Positions 53,464 to 63,959 of a stretch of DNA of 64,000 nucleotides are shown here, piece after piece. This stretch comes from an uncultured Ruminococcus sp. Its GTDB lineage: Bacteria; Bacillota; Clostridia; Oscillospirales; Acutalibacteraceae. The first letter of the stretch is position 1; the number at the start of each line of letters is the position of its first letter. The notes under the pieces are model-generated. The model made no database searches and had not been told where the DNA came from. It was given only the letters and a program-made list of their open reading frames with translations. Both the position numbers and the translations under genes were made by a program. The stretch covers positions 1 through 64,000 of the forward strand of contig CAJODM010000003.1 of the NCBI GenBank assembly GCA_905233755.1, written 5' to 3'.

Positions 53464-54563
53464 ACACCCCCATCCTCAACCGCTCGGAGCGCACCGTGTT
53501 CGCGCTGCGCCGGCTCTATGCCGACCGCGGCTACACCCTGTATCGGATGAGCAAGTTCGAAGAGTATGACCTGTACAGCCGCAACAAGGACTTCCTCGTC
53601 TCGGATCAGGTCATCACCTTCACCGACACCACCGGACGGCTCCTTGCGCTCAAACCCGACGTCACCCTGTCCATCATCAAGAACACCGTCGACACCGACG
53701 CGGTCGAGCGGCTCTGCTATCACGAGAACGTCTATCGCGTGTCGGGCGGCTCCAACCGGTTTTGCGAGATTATGCAGACGGGCGTCGAGTGTATCGGCGA
53801 TATCGACACCGCCCTTGTCGGCGAGAACCTGTACCTGGCGGCCCAGTGTCTGGGCGTTATCTCGGACGAGTTCGTGCTGAACGTATCGAACCTCGATATC
53901 CTGCTGTCGTTCGTCGAGCGGGCGACCGACAGCCGCACCGTCCAGGATGCGCTGATCGACTGTGTCGCCCACAAGAACATCCACGGCATCCGCGCGGTGT
54001 GCGATCAGTTCGGCATCGAAGAGCCGCTGTGTGCGCCGCTGTGCGCGCTCGTGTCGCTGTGCGGTCAATACGAAACGGTGCTGCCGACATTATTGACGCT
54101 GTGCGCCGATGTCTGCATAGAGCAGGCGCAAGAACTCGCGGATGCGCTTGCGGTATTCGAGGGCAGCGGCTATGCCGATCATATCCACATCGACTTCTCG
54201 GTCGTGTCCGACCGCAGCTACTATAACGGGATCATCTTCAAGGGATTTGTCAACACGGTGCCCGACAGCGTGCTGACAGGCGGTCAGTACGACCGGCTGA
54301 TGCAGCGCATGCAGCGTCGGTCGCGGGCGATCGGGTTCGCGGTCTACCTTGATATGCTCGAGCGGCTGTATGACGAGCCGATCCCCTATGATGCGGATGT
54401 GCTGGTGCTGTATGACGAGGGCGTCTCTGCCGATATGCTGCGCGCGCGGTGCGATGTGCTGATCGCCTCCGGCAAGTCCGTCTATACGTCCAAGACCGTC
54501 CCCCTAAAGCGTCGCTTTCGCGAGGTGATCCGTATGAAAGGCGAGGTGAACGCACGTGGATAA
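53460..54563 (+). CDS. hisZ: ATP phosphoribosyltransferase regulatory subunit HisZ
   Basis: A 367-residue paralogue of histidyl-tRNA synthetase lacking the tRNA-binding end. LKPDVTLSIIKNTVDTD and GGQYDRLM correspond to synthetase motifs, but the protein acts with short HisG, activating it and conferring histidine feedback. Its presence is required because HisG here is the short form. It overlaps yerC by 4 and hisG by 8 bases. Confidence 0.9.
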   Translation: MNTPILNRSERTVFALRRLYADRGYTLYRMSKFEEYDLYSRNKDFLVSDQVITFTDTTGRLLALKPDVTLSIIKNTVDTDAVERLCYHENVYRVSGGSNRFCEIMQTGVECIGDIDTALVGENLYLAAQCLGVISDEFVLNVSNLDILLSFVERATDSRTVQDALIDCVAHKNIHGIRAVCDQFGIEEPLCAPLCALVSLCGQYETVLPTLLTLCADVCIEQAQELADALAVFEGSGYADHIHIDFSVVSDRSYYNGIIFKGFVNTVPDSVLTGGQYDRLMQRMQRRSRAIGFAVYLDMLERLYDEPIPYDADVLVLYDEGVSADMLRARCDVLIASGKSVYTSKTVPLKRRFREVIRMKGEVNARG

Positions 54564-55197
54564 GATGCTGAACATTGCGCTGCCCAAGGGGCGGCTCGGC
54601 GAGCAGGTATATGACCGGTTCGCCCGCGCGGGGTTCCCGTGTCCCGCGCTGCTCGAGGATACGAGAAAGCTGATCTTCGAGAACCCCGACGCGATGGTGC
54701 GCTACTTCTGGGTCAAGCCGTCCGACGTCGCCATCTATGTCGAACGGGGCGCGGCGGATATCGGCGTCGCGGGCAAGGATATCCTGCTCGAGTATGCCCC
54801 CGAGGTATATGAGCTGCTGGACCTTGAGCTCGGCAGATGCACCATGGCGGTAGCAGCCCCGAGCGGGTTTCGCGATGATATGCGGCGCACGCTGCGCGTC
54901 GCGACCAAGTTCTCGCATATCGCCGAGGACTACTATGCCGCGTGCGGCAGGGATATCGACATCGTTCACCTCAACGGCTCGATCGAGATCGCGCCGATCC
55001 TCGGGTTGACCGACGTCATCGTCGATATCGTCGAGACCGGCGCGACCCTGCGCGAGAACCGGCTCGAGGTGATCGAGACCATCGTGCCGATCTCGGCGCG
55101 GCTGATTGCGAACAAGTCGAGCTTCCAGTTCAAGCGCACGCAGATCGAGTGCATCCTGACACAGCTGAGAAAGGAAACGGAAGAGAACCATGATTAA
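54556..55197 (+). CDS. hisG: ATP phosphoribosyltransferase, short form
   Basis: A 213-residue enzyme for the first step of histidine synthesis, ATP plus PRPP to phosphoribosyl-ATP. NIALPKGRLGEQ is the family start, and VDIVETGATLRENRLEV is the PRPP-binding loop. It lacks the C-terminal histidine-binding domain of long HisG. A GTG start at 54556 is preferred because GAGGTG lies 7 bases before it. Confidence 0.95.
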   Translation: MDKMLNIALPKGRLGEQVYDRFARAGFPCPALLEDTRKLIFENPDAMVRYFWVKPSDVAIYVERGAADIGVAGKDILLEYAPEVYELLDLELGRCTMAVAAPSGFRDDMRRTLRVATKFSHIAEDYYAACGRDIDIVHLNGSIEIAPILGLTDVIVDIVETGATLRENRLEVIETIVPISARLIANKSSFQFKRTQIECILTQLRKETEENHD

Positions 55198-56470
55198 GAT
55201 ACTCAGATGGGGCGAGGTATCGCCCGAAGAGATATTCGCGCGCGTCGAGCCGGATGTTGACGTCAGCGGTGTCGTCAGCGGCATCATCGCCGACGTACGC
55301 TCAAACGGCGACAGCGCGCTGAAGAAATATACCGAGCAGTTCGACAAGGCAACGCTCACCTCTCTGCTCGTTTGTGAGGAGGAGCTCTCGGCGGCGCTCG
55401 ATACGGTTGAGCCCGCGTTCCTTCGTGTCCTCGACCGGGCGGCGGCGAACATCCGCCGCTTTCACGAGGCACAGGTGCGCCGCAGCTTTGTGCTTAACGA
55501 CGAAGAGGGCGTGGTCATGGGGCAGAAGATCATCCCCCTTGACCGCGCGGGGCTGTATGTGCCGGGAGGCACGGCGGCGTACCCCTCGACCGTGCTGATG
55601 GACGCCATCCCCGCCAAGATCGCCCGGGTGCGCGAGGTGGTCATCGCCACCCCGCCGCGCGCCGACGGCACCGTCAACCCCTATATCCTCGCGGCGGCGT
55701 CGGTCGCCGGCGTGGATCGCATCGTCAAGGTCGGCGGCGCCCAGGCGATCGCCGCCCTCGCCTATGGCACCGAGAGCGTGCCCAAGGTCGATAAGATTGT
55801 CGGGCCGGGCAACGCGTTCGTCGCCGAGGCGAAGAGGCAGGTCTACGGCACGGTGTCGATCGACATGATCGCAGGCCCCAGCGAGATCCTCATCGTCGCC
55901 GACGGCGCATCCATTCCTCGCTATGTCGCCGCCGATCTGCTCAGCCAGGCAGAGCACGACAAGCTTGCGTCTGCGGTTCTTGTCACCGACAGCGACATAC
56001 TCGCTACAGCAGTTCGCGACGAGCTCGAGCGCCAGATACCGACGCTCGAGCGCCAAGAGATCGCCCGCGCGTCCATCGACAACAACGGCAAGATCATCGT
56101 CGCCGACAACCTGCGCGAGGTGATCCGGATTGCGAACGATATCGCGCCCGAGCACCTGGAGCTGTGCGTGGACAATCCGTTCGACTATCTCGACGCGATC
56201 CGCCACGCGGGATCGGTCTTTATGGGACGCCACTGTCCCGAGGCGCTCGGCGACTATCTCGCCGGTCCCAACCACACCCTGCCCACCTCGGGCACGGCGC
56301 GGTTCTCGTCCCCGCTGTCGGTCGATGACTTTGTCAAGAAGACCCAGTACACCTACTATACCCGCGACGCGCTGCAGCGCGTGGCGAAGGACGTCGCGTA
56401 CTTTGCAACAAAAGAGGGGCTCACCGCCCACGCAAGGAGCGCGACCATCAGATTGGAGGACGACGCGTGA
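55190..56470 (+). CDS. hisD: Histidinol dehydrogenase
   Basis: A 426-residue zinc enzyme that performs the last two oxidations from histidinol to histidine using NAD. VPGGTAAYPSTVLM, KIVGPGNAFVAEAKR and IAGPSEILIVAD are conserved, and SQAEHDKLASAVLVT and GPNHTLPTSGTARF hold the zinc and catalytic His residues. It overlaps hisG by 8 bases. Confidence 0.96.
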   Translation: MIKILRWGEVSPEEIFARVEPDVDVSGVVSGIIADVRSNGDSALKKYTEQFDKATLTSLLVCEEELSAALDTVEPAFLRVLDRAAANIRRFHEAQVRRSFVLNDEEGVVMGQKIIPLDRAGLYVPGGTAAYPSTVLMDAIPAKIARVREVVIATPPRADGTVNPYILAAASVAGVDRIVKVGGAQAIAALAYGTESVPKVDKIVGPGNAFVAEAKRQVYGTVSIDMIAGPSEILIVADGASIPRYVAADLLSQAEHDKLASAVLVTDSDILATAVRDELERQIPTLERQEIARASIDNNGKIIVADNLREVIRIANDIAPEHLELCVDNPFDYLDAIRHAGSVFMGRHCPEALGDYLAGPNHTLPTSGTARFSSPLSVDDFVKKTQYTYYTRDALQRVAKDVAYFATKEGLTAHARSATIRLEDDA

Positions 56471-57531
56471 GCCGCTTTTTCAGTGAGAAGTACCGCGGGC
56501 TCGTCCCCTATACCCCGGGCGAGCAGCCCCGCACCCGCCGGTATATCAAGCTCAACACCAACGAGTCGCCCTATCCCCCGAGCAGCGTCGCACTCGACTA
56601 TGCCACAGAGGCGGGCAGGAACGCCCACCTCTACTGTGACCCCGACTGTACCGCCCTGCGCGAGCGGCTCAGCCGGCTCTATGATATCGCGCCGGACGAG
56701 GTGCTGTTCACCAACGGCTCGGACGAGGCGCTGCAGTTCGCGTTTGCGGCGTTCTGTGACAGCGATCACCCCGCCGTGTTCCCCGATATCACCTACGGCT
56801 TCTATCCGGTGTTCGCCGACCTTATGGGCGTAGAATACCGCACGATCCCGCTGTCAGAGGACTATAAGGTGAACGCTAACGACTATCTGCGCGCGTCGGG
56901 CACCGTCTTTCTGGCAAACCCCAACGCCCCCACCGGCATCGCCCTGCCGCTCGACGATATCGAGCGGATCGTGCGCTCGAACCCCGACCGCGCCGTCGTG
57001 GTGGACGAGGCATATGTCGACTTTGGCAGCGAGAGCGCGGTCGGGCTGATCCACACCTATGACAACCTACTCATCACCCAGACCTTCTCCAAGTCCCGGT
57101 CGCTTGCGGGCGCGCGGCTGGGGATGGCGATCGGGTGCGCAGCACTCATCGCCGATCTGAACACGCTGAAATACGCTACCAACCCCTATAACGTCAACGG
57201 CATCACCCAGGCGCTGGGCGAGGGAACGCTCGACGACACGGCGACCACCCGCCGCCATATCGACGAGATCCGGTCGACGCGCGCCTATACCGCCGAACGG
57301 CTGCGGGAGCTGGGGTTCCATATGACCGACTCGCGGGCGAACTTTCTGTTCATTTGGCACGAGAAGCTCGGCGGCGAAGAGCTCTATCAAGCGCTTCGAT
57401 CCCGCGGGATCCTCGTGCGCCACTTTAAGCTCGAGCGTATCGATCGCTGCAACCGCGTCACCATCGGTACGCGCGCAGAGATGGACACCTTCCTGACGGC
57501 TGTCAAAGAGATTCTGGAGGCAACGATATGA
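56467..57531 (+). CDS. hisC: Histidinol-phosphate aminotransferase
   Basis: A 354-residue fold-type I PLP enzyme converting imidazole-acetol phosphate to histidinol phosphate. KLNTNESPYPP, FTNGSDEAL, the VDEAYVDF aspartate region and the PLP lysine in TFSKSRSLAGARLG (about residue 205) identify it. It starts with GTG in a GTGA overlap with the hisD stop. Confidence 0.95.
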   Translation: MSRFFSEKYRGLVPYTPGEQPRTRRYIKLNTNESPYPPSSVALDYATEAGRNAHLYCDPDCTALRERLSRLYDIAPDEVLFTNGSDEALQFAFAAFCDSDHPAVFPDITYGFYPVFADLMGVEYRTIPLSEDYKVNANDYLRASGTVFLANPNAPTGIALPLDDIERIVRSNPDRAVVVDEAYVDFGSESAVGLIHTYDNLLITQTFSKSRSLAGARLGMAIGCAALIADLNTLKYATNPYNVNGITQALGEGTLDDTATTRRHIDEIRSTRAYTAERLRELGFHMTDSRANFLFIWHEKLGGEELYQALRSRGILVRHFKLERIDRCNRVTIGTRAEMDTFLTAVKEILEATI

Positions 57532-58115
57532 GAACTGCACAGATCAACCGCAAGACCAACGAGACCGATATCTGTCTGACGCTGAACCTCGACGGCAGCG
57601 GCAAGAGCCATATCGACAGCGGCGTTGGGTTCCTCGACCATATGCTGACGCTGTTCGCGTCGCACGGCAGGTTCGACCTTGAGCTTCGATGCAAGGGCGA
57701 CACCTATGTCGACGACCACCACTCGGTCGAGGATATCGGCATCGCGCTCGGCCAGGCACTGACCGCCGCCCTCGGCGACAAGCGCGGCATCAACCGCTAC
57801 GGCAGCTTTATTTTGGCGATGGACGAGGCGCTGATCCTCTCGGCGTTCGATCTGTCGGGCAGGGCGTACCTAAACTTCGGGCTCGATATCCCGACTGCGA
57901 GGGTCGGCACGTTCGACACCGAGCTGGTGGAAGAGTTCTTCCTCGGGTTCGTGCGCAACGCCGCGTGCACGCTGCACCTCAAGCAGTTCGAGGGGAAGAA
58001 CAGCCACCACATCATCGAAGGCACGTTCAAGGCGGTGGCGCGCGCGTTGAGAGAGGCGGTCGCCATCGACCCCAAGCTCTGCGGCGAGGTGCCGTCGACG
58101 AAAGGAGTGCTGTGA
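57528..58115 (+). CDS. hisB: Imidazoleglycerol-phosphate dehydratase
   Basis: A 195-residue manganese enzyme. The His-rich motifs GVGFLDHMLTLFASHG, DDHHSVEDIGIALG and KNSHHIIEGTFKA bind the metals. It is the monofunctional form without a phosphatase domain; the phosphatase is the separate hisK gene at the operon end. It overlaps hisC by 4 bases and hisH by one. Confidence 0.96.
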   Translation: MRTAQINRKTNETDICLTLNLDGSGKSHIDSGVGFLDHMLTLFASHGRFDLELRCKGDTYVDDHHSVEDIGIALGQALTAALGDKRGINRYGSFILAMDEALILSAFDLSGRAYLNFGLDIPTARVGTFDTELVEEFFLGFVRNAACTLHLKQFEGKNSHHIIEGTFKAVARALREAVAIDPKLCGEVPSTKGVL

Positions 58116-58729
58116 TGATTGCCATCATCGACTATGGGGTCGGGAACCTGTTCTCGCTTATGTGCTCGTTCTCCGCTATCGGCGAGACGGCGGTCGTTAC
58201 CCGGGATCCCGATGAGATCCGCTTTGCCGAGAAACTTGTGCTGCCGGGGGTGGGCGCGTTCGGCGACGCCGCCGAGAAGCTGCGCCGATCGGGGCTTGCC
58301 GATGTGCTGATCCGCAAGGCCGCGAACGGCACGCCGGTGCTCGGGATCTGCCTTGGAATGCAGCTGTTGTTTGACAGAAGCTACGAATACGGCGAGCATC
58401 AGGGGCTCGGGCTGATAAGGGGCGAGATCCGCCCCATCAAGGATGTCATTGACAGCACGCTGAAGATCCCGCATATCGGGTGGAACCCGCTGATCTTCAC
58501 CCGTCCATCTCCGCTGCTCAAGTATATCAACGAGGGCGACTGTGTCTACTTTGTCCACTCGTACTATGCCGTATGCGACAATACGGTTGCGGTCGCGGAC
58601 TACAGCGCGCCGCTCACCGCCATGGTCCAGAGCGGCAACGTCTACGGCTGCCAGTTCCACCCCGAGAAGAGCGGCGACGTCGGGCTCAATATCCTGCGCG
58701 CGTTCTGTGAGACGGAGGTGAGCGCATGA
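58115..58729 (+). CDS. hisH: Imidazole glycerol phosphate synthase, glutaminase subunit
   Basis: A 204-residue class I glutamine amidotransferase. It starts MIAIIDYGVGNLFS; the nucleophile Cys is in GICLGMQLLF (about residue 79) and the His-Glu pair in GCQFHPEKSG. It passes ammonia to HisF. The ATG overlaps the hisB stop. Confidence 0.95.
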   Translation: MIAIIDYGVGNLFSLMCSFSAIGETAVVTRDPDEIRFAEKLVLPGVGAFGDAAEKLRRSGLADVLIRKAANGTPVLGICLGMQLLFDRSYEYGEHQGLGLIRGEIRPIKDVIDSTLKIPHIGWNPLIFTRPSPLLKYINEGDCVYFVHSYYAVCDNTVAVADYSAPLTAMVQSGNVYGCQFHPEKSGDVGLNILRAFCETEVSA

Positions 58730-59439
58730 TCCTGTTTCCGGCGATCGACCTGTATCAGGGGCAGGCGGTGCGCCTGTACAAGGGCGACTATGACCGTATG
58801 ACTGTCTATTCGACCGACCCCGGCGGGATCGGCGAACAGTTCCGCGACCTCGGAGCGACCCATATCCATATCGTTGACCTCGAGGGCGCGCGAGCGGGCA
58901 GCACCCCCCACCTCGACACCGTCCTCGACATCAAGCGGCGCTCGGGGCTGTTCTGTGAGATCGGCGGCGGCATCCGCTCGATGGAGGTCGTCGACCGGTA
59001 CCTTGGCGCGGGCGTTGACCGGGTGATCCTCGGCACTGCGGCGATCGAGGACGAGCGGTTTCTGCTCGAGGCGGTCGCGCGCTACGGCGACAGGATCGCC
59101 GTCGGTGCCGACCTGCGCGACGGCTATGTCGCCGTCAGGGGATGGCGGGAGCAGAGCGCGGTGACAGCGGACGCGTTCTTCTGCCGGATGCAGGAGAGCG
59201 GGGTCAGGACCGTCATCTGTACCGATATCAGCCGCGACGGCGCGATGCAGGGCACGAACCTGCAGCTCTATCGCCGGCTCTGTGAGACCTATACCATGCA
59301 AATCACCGCGTCGGGCGGCGTGTCGTCGCTCGAGGATGTGCGGCGGCTGCGCGAGATGGAGCTGTACGGCGCCATCATCGGCAAGGCGTACTACACCGGT
59401 GATATCGATCTGAAAGAGGCGGTGAAGCTGAGCCGATGA
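58726..59439 (+). CDS. hisA: HisA, ProFAR isomerase
   Basis: A 237-residue beta/alpha-barrel isomerase. ILFPAIDLYQGQAVRLYKGD opens with the catalytic Asp; the second Asp is in TDISRDGAMQG, and SGGVSSLEDV binds phosphate. It overlaps hisH and hisF by 4 bases each. Confidence 0.95.
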   Translation: MILFPAIDLYQGQAVRLYKGDYDRMTVYSTDPGGIGEQFRDLGATHIHIVDLEGARAGSTPHLDTVLDIKRRSGLFCEIGGGIRSMEVVDRYLGAGVDRVILGTAAIEDERFLLEAVARYGDRIAVGADLRDGYVAVRGWREQSAVTADAFFCRMQESGVRTVICTDISRDGAMQGTNLQLYRRLCETYTMQITASGGVSSLEDVRRLREMELYGAIIGKAYYTGDIDLKEAVKLSR

Positions 59440-60194
59440 TCACTAAACGAATCATCCCCTGTCTGGATGTGAAGAACGGCAGGGTCGTCAAGGGCGTGAA
59501 CTTTGAGGGGCTGTCGGACGTCGCGTCGCCCGTCGAGCTTGCGGCGTACTACAGCTCCTGCGGCGCGGACGAGCTGGTGTTCTATGACATCACCGCGTCG
59601 GCAGAGGGGCGCGCGCTGTTCACCGATATCCTCCGCCGGACCGCCTTAAGGGTGTTCATCCCGCTGACGGTGGGCGGCGGCATCAACACCGTCGCCGACT
59701 TTGAGCGCGTGCTGCAGTGCGGCGCGGACAAGGTGTCGGTCAACTCCGGCGCGATCCGCGACCCCTCGCTCGTGGAAAAGGCGGCGAAACGCTACGGCGA
59801 CCAGTGCGTCGTGCTCTCGGCAGACGTCAAGCGCGTCGACGGGGTGTTCCGCGTGTTCGGCAAGGGCGGCCGCGAGAACACCGGCATGGAGGCGATCGAA
59901 TGGATCCGCCGGTGCGTCGGCAACGGCGCGGGCGAGGTGGTGCTCAACTCGATCGACACCGACGGCGTGAAGGGCGGGTTCGATCTCGAGATGCTCGACG
60001 CCGTATCGAACGCCGTGAACGTGCCGGTCATCGCCTCGGGCGGAGCGGGATGTATCGACGATTTCCTCACACTGTTCCGCACACTCCCCAAGGTGGACGC
60101 GGGGCTTGCCGCCTCGATCTTTCACTTCGGCGAGGTCAGGATCGCCGACCTCAAGCGCGCGATGCAGCGCTCGGGGATCGAAACAAGAATCTAG
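59436..60194 (+). CDS. hisF: Imidazole glycerol phosphate synthase, cyclase subunit
   Basis: A 252-residue beta/alpha barrel. [19 protein letters not shown] carries the first catalytic Asp, [17 protein letters not shown] the second, and [12 protein letters not shown] a phosphate site. It works with HisH. A 10-base gap, the only one among the his genes, precedes hisIE. Confidence 0.96.
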   Translation: MITKRIIPCLDVKNGRVVKGVNFEGLSDVASPVELAAYYSSCGADELVFYDITASAEGRALFTDILRRTALRVFIPLTVGGGINTVADFERVLQCGADKVSVNSGAIRDPSLVEKAAKRYGDQCVVLSADVKRVDGVFRVFGKGGRENTGMEAIEWIRRCVGNGAGEVVLNSIDTDGVKGGFDLEMLDAVSNAVNVPVIASGGAGCIDDFLTLFRTLPKVDAGLAASIFHFGEVRIADLKRAMQRSGIETRI

Positions 60195-60204
60195 GAGAAC
60201 ACTC

Positions 60205-60852
60205 ATGGTCAACATCAACGAACTGAAATTTGACGAGCGGGGGCTGATCCCCGCCATCGTAGTGGATGCCGTCAGCAAGCGCGTGCTGACGCTGGCGTAT
60301 ATGAACGAAGAGAGCTTGCGCATCTCGATGGAGCGGGAGCTGAGCTGCTTTTTCAGCCGCTCGCGGGAGCGGCTGTGGCTCAAGGGCGAGACCTCGGGGA
60401 ACTATCAGCATATCGTCAGCATCACCGCTGACTGTGACCGCGACGCGCTCGTGGTGATGGTAGAGCCCGAGGGCCCGGCGTGCCATCTTTTGACAGCGTC
60501 GTGCTTTGCGTATCCCGTATGGAACTCCGACAGCCGCAGCGAGTTCAGCTATGATGAGCTGATGACGCTGCTCGAGGGACGGCGCAATACCCCCAAGGAG
60601 GGATCCTATACCTCCTATCTCTTCGAGAAGGGGCTCGACAAGATCCTCAAGAAGGTCGGCGAAGAATGTACCGAGGTCATCATCGCCGCAAAAGCCGAGG
60701 ACAAGTCCGAGACCGTCTATGAGATCGCCGACCTTGCCTATCACATCATGGTGCTGATGACCGAGCAGGGGATCACGCTCGAGGATATCCATCGCGAGCT
60801 TGCGTCCCGCCATGTCATCGACAAAAAGGTCAAGCAGGAGAAGATGACGTGA
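60205..60852 (+). CDS. hisIE: Bifunctional phosphoribosyl-AMP cyclohydrolase / phosphoribosyl-ATP pyrophosphatase
   Basis: A 215-residue fusion. Residues 1-115 are HisI ([28 protein letters not shown], and the zinc site [11 protein letters not shown]), and the rest is HisE ([31 protein letters not shown]). It carries out steps two and three of the pathway. TAGGAGA before the ATG at 60205 fixes the start. Confidence 0.95.
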   Translation: MVNINELKFDERGLIPAIVVDAVSKRVLTLAYMNEESLRISMERELSCFFSRSRERLWLKGETSGNYQHIVSITADCDRDALVVMVEPEGPACHLLTASCFAYPVWNSDSRSEFSYDELMTLLEGRRNTPKEGSYTSYLFEKGLDKILKKVGEECTEVIIAAKAEDKSETVYEIADLAYHIMVLMTEQGITLEDIHRELASRHVIDKKVKQEKMT

Positions 60853-61601
60853 TCCGCCGCGACCTACACTGTCACACCCGCTTCTGTGACGGGAGCAACA
60901 CCCCCGAGGAGATGGTGCGCGCCGCGCTCGACAAGGGGCTGTCAACCCTCGGGATCAGCTCGCACAGCTACACCTTCTTTGATACGAGCTACTGCATGTC
61001 AAAGGAGGGGGTTCTGTGCTATCTCGACGAGATGGCAGCCCTCAAAGAGCGGTATCAGGACAAGATCGAGCTGCTGTGCGGGGTGGAGCAGGACTGCTAC
61101 TCGGACTATCCCACCGATCGCTTTGACTATGTCATCGGGTCGGTGCACTACATCCGCTGCAATGGCACCTATATCCCGATCGACGAGACGCCCGCGCTCC
61201 TTATCGACACAGCAAACAGGTACTTTTGCGGTGATCTCTATGCGCTGTGCGAGCAGTACTATGACACCGTATCGACGGTAGTGGAGCGCACCGGATGCGA
61301 CATCATCGGGCACCTCGACCTTGTCACCAAGTTCAACGAGGGCGGGCGGCTGTTTGACGAGCAGCACCCGCGCTATATCGCCGCGTGGCAGAACGCGGTC
61401 GACCGGCTCCTGACGTATAGCAGACCGTTCGAGATCAACACCGGCGCCATCTCGCGCGGATACCGCACTTCACCGTACCCGAGCCGCGAGATCGCCGCGT
61501 ATATCCGCCGCCGCGGCGGGACGCTCGTGCTGTCCTCCGACGCCCACCGCGCCGAGGATCTCGGGTCCCACTTCGACACCTACGAGAGCTGGCTGTCATA
61601 G
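60849..61601 (+). CDS. hisK: Histidinol-phosphatase, PHP family
   Basis: A 250-residue PHP-type phosphatase that supplies the histidinol-phosphatase step missing from monofunctional His[14 protein letters not shown] (about residues 4-16), ISSHSY, GHLDLV and [11 protein letters not shown] carry the metal ligands. It starts with GTG in a 4-base overlap with hisIE and completes the operon. The last two bases of its TAG stop coincide with the end of the 117-bp repeat copy C. The gene symbol follows PHP-type usage (hisK/hisJ). Confidence 0.92.
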   Translation: MIRRDLHCHTRFCDGSNTPEEMVRAALDKGLSTLGISSHSYTFFDTSYCMSKEGVLCYLDEMAALKERYQDKIELLCGVEQDCYSDYPTDRFDYVIGSVHYIRCNGTYIPIDETPALLIDTANRYFCGDLYALCEQYYDTVSTVVERTGCDIIGHLDLVTKFNEGGRLFDEQHPRYIAAWQNAVDRLLTYSRPFEINTGAISRGYRTSPYPSREIAAYIRRRGGTLVLSSDAHRAEDLGSHFDTYESWLS

Positions 61602-61716
61602 CAAGAAAGCGCGCTTTGCGCGCATTTCGTATAGCCATCACCGATTATTGCTTTTGCAAAACCGGTGGGCATATAAATCCTTTTACTTTATAAAAAACGA
61701 GCAGTTTCTTATAAAG
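61600..61716 (-). repeat. 117-bp three-hairpin repeat, copy C
   Basis: This copy lies in the opposite orientation to 47750-47866, with about eight differences. Hairpin 2 differs from copy B at one stem base (a G-T wobble instead of A-T) and in its loop, so pairing is kept. It fills the whole gap between the hisK stop and the glyS terminator and may end transcription from both sides. Confidence 0.8.
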
Positions 61717-61722
61717 TAAAAA

Positions 61723-61755
61723 AGCGCCTCTGAACCGATACGGTTCAGAGGCGCT
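61723..61755 (-). terminator. glyS terminator
   Basis: A perfect 15-bp stem AGCGCCTCTGAACCG with CGGTTCAGAGGCGCT and a 3-base loop, followed on the minus strand by TTTTTTACTTT. Confidence 0.92.
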
Positions 61756-61771
61756 GCTGTTATATAGGGGA

Positions 61772-63154
61772 TCAGAAGCGGATCCGCTCGCTGATATATG
61801 CCTGCAGGTCGCTGATCGCGACGCGTTCCTGCAGCATGGTGTCGCGGTCGCGCACGGTGACACAGCCGTCCTCGAGCGAGTCAAAGTCATAGGTGATGCA
61901 GAACGGCGTGCCGATCTCATCCTCGCGGCGGTAACGCTTGCCGATCGAGCCCGCGTCGTCATAGTCCACCTCGAACGCACCCCGCAGCTCGTCGGCGAGC
62001 GCCTCGGCGTGCTCGCCGAGCTTCTTCGACAGCGGGAGCACCGCCGCCTTGAAGGGAGCAAGGAACGGATGCAGCCGCATGACAACGCGGGTATCGTTCT
62101 TCTCCTCGTCGACGAGCTCCTCGTCATATGCCTCGGTCACGACGGTGAGGAACAGCCGTTCCACGCCGAGCGACGGCTCGATGACATAGGGGATATAGCG
62201 GGTGTTGTCGGTCTGGTCAAAGTACTCGAGCGACTTGCCCGAGACGGTCTGGTGGCGGGTCAGGTCATAGTCGGTGCGGTCGGCGATGCCCCACAGCTCG
62301 CCCCACCCGAACGGGAACAGATACTCAAAGTCGGTCGTCGCCTTGGAGTAGAACGACAGCTCCTCGGCGCTGTGGTCGCGCAGGCGCAGGTTCTCCTCCT
62401 TGATGTTCAAGCTGTAGAGGAAGTCGCGGCAGAACGACCGCCAGTACTCGAACCACTCAAGGTCGGTGTCGGGCTTGCAGAAGAACTCGAGCTCCATCTG
62501 CTCGAACTCGCGCACGCGGAAGATAAAGTTGCCGGGCGTGATCTCGTTGCGGAAGGACTTGCCGATCTGGGCGACGCCGAACGGCACCTTCTTGCGGGTA
62601 GTGCGCTGGATGTTCTGGAAGTTGACAAAGATCCCCTGCGCCGTCTCGGGGCGCAGGTACAGCTCCGCCTTGGTGTCCTCGGTGACCCCCTGGAAGGTCT
62701 TGAACATCAGGTTGAACTGGCGGATATCGGTGAAGTTCGCCTTGCCGCAGTTGGGACAGGTGATGTCGTGCTCGCGGATATAGTCGGTCATCTGATCGTT
62801 CGACCAGCCGGCGACGTTGGTACCGTCAAAGTCCTCGATGAGGTTGTCGGCGCGGTGGCGGGTCTTGCACTCTTTGCAGTCCATCAGCGGGTCGGAGAAT
62901 CCGCCCAGATGTCCCGACGCGATCCATGTCTGCGGGTTCATCAGGATCGCCGAGTCGAGCCCGACGTTATACTTGTTCTCCTGCACGAACTTCCTAAGCC
63001 ATGCCTTCTTGATGTTGTTCTTCAGCGCCACGCCCAGCGGGCCGAAATCCCATGTGTTCGCCAGCCCTCCGTAGATCTCGGAGCCGGGATAGACAAAGCC
63101 CCTTGCCTTGCACAGCGCGACGATCTTGTCCATCGTCTTGTCGGTGTTCTTCAT
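61772..63154 (-). CDS. glyS: Glycyl-tRNA synthetase, dimeric type
   Basis: A 460-residue class II synthetase of the single-chain alpha2 type found in eukaryotes and many Gram-positives, not the alpha2beta2 bacterial type. [34 protein letters not shown] (motif 2 region), [19 protein letters not shown] and GVERLFL (motif 3) are diagnostic. A CKEC ... CPNC zinc-binding insert is present. AGGAGG precedes the ATG at 63154. No T-box leader is evident. Confidence 0.96.
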   Translation of the reverse strand: MKNTDKTMDKIVALCKARGFVYPGSEIYGGLANTWDFGPLGVALKNNIKKAWLRKFVQENKYNVGLDSAILMNPQTWIASGHLGGFSDPLMDCKECKTRHRADNLIEDFDGTNVAGWSNDQMTDYIREHDITCPNCGKANFTDIRQFNLMFKTFQGVTEDTKAELYLRPETAQGIFVNFQNIQRTTRKKVPFGVAQIGKSFRNEITPGNFIFRVREFEQMELEFFCKPDTDLEWFEYWRSFCRDFLYSLNIKEENLRLRDHSAEELSFYSKATTDFEYLFPFGWGELWGIADRTDYDLTRHQTVSGKSLEYFDQTDNTRYIPYVIEPSLGVERLFLTVVTEAYDEELVDEEKNDTRVVMRLHPFLAPFKAAVLPLSKKLGEHAEALADELRGAFEVDYDDAGSIGKRYRREDEIGTPFCITYDFDSLEDGCVTVRDRDTMLQERVAISDLQAYISERIRF

Positions 63155-63192
63155 AGACGCCTCCTGATAGAAACTTTCTTTAGCCACCATAT

Positions 63193-63221
63193 ATAGTACA
63201 AGGAAACGCCCCTCTTGTCAA
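63193..63221 (-). promoter_or_regulatory. glyS promoter
   Basis: On the minus strand TTGACA (63221-63216) and TACTAT (63198-63193) are 17 bases apart. Confidence 0.65.
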
Positions 63222-63297
63222 GATGGTGAAAATCGACGAAATTCAAAAAATTCTCGCTTTAATTCCTGTCGGGCACCAACGGCGCGCACGAATGGTG

Positions 63298-63959
<662 letters not shown>

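Noticed and set aside
63155..63240. T-box leader before glyS (and before the trpS operon at 38299-38400)
   Set aside because: The leaders are short and lack the conserved T-box sequence and a terminator/antiterminator pair.
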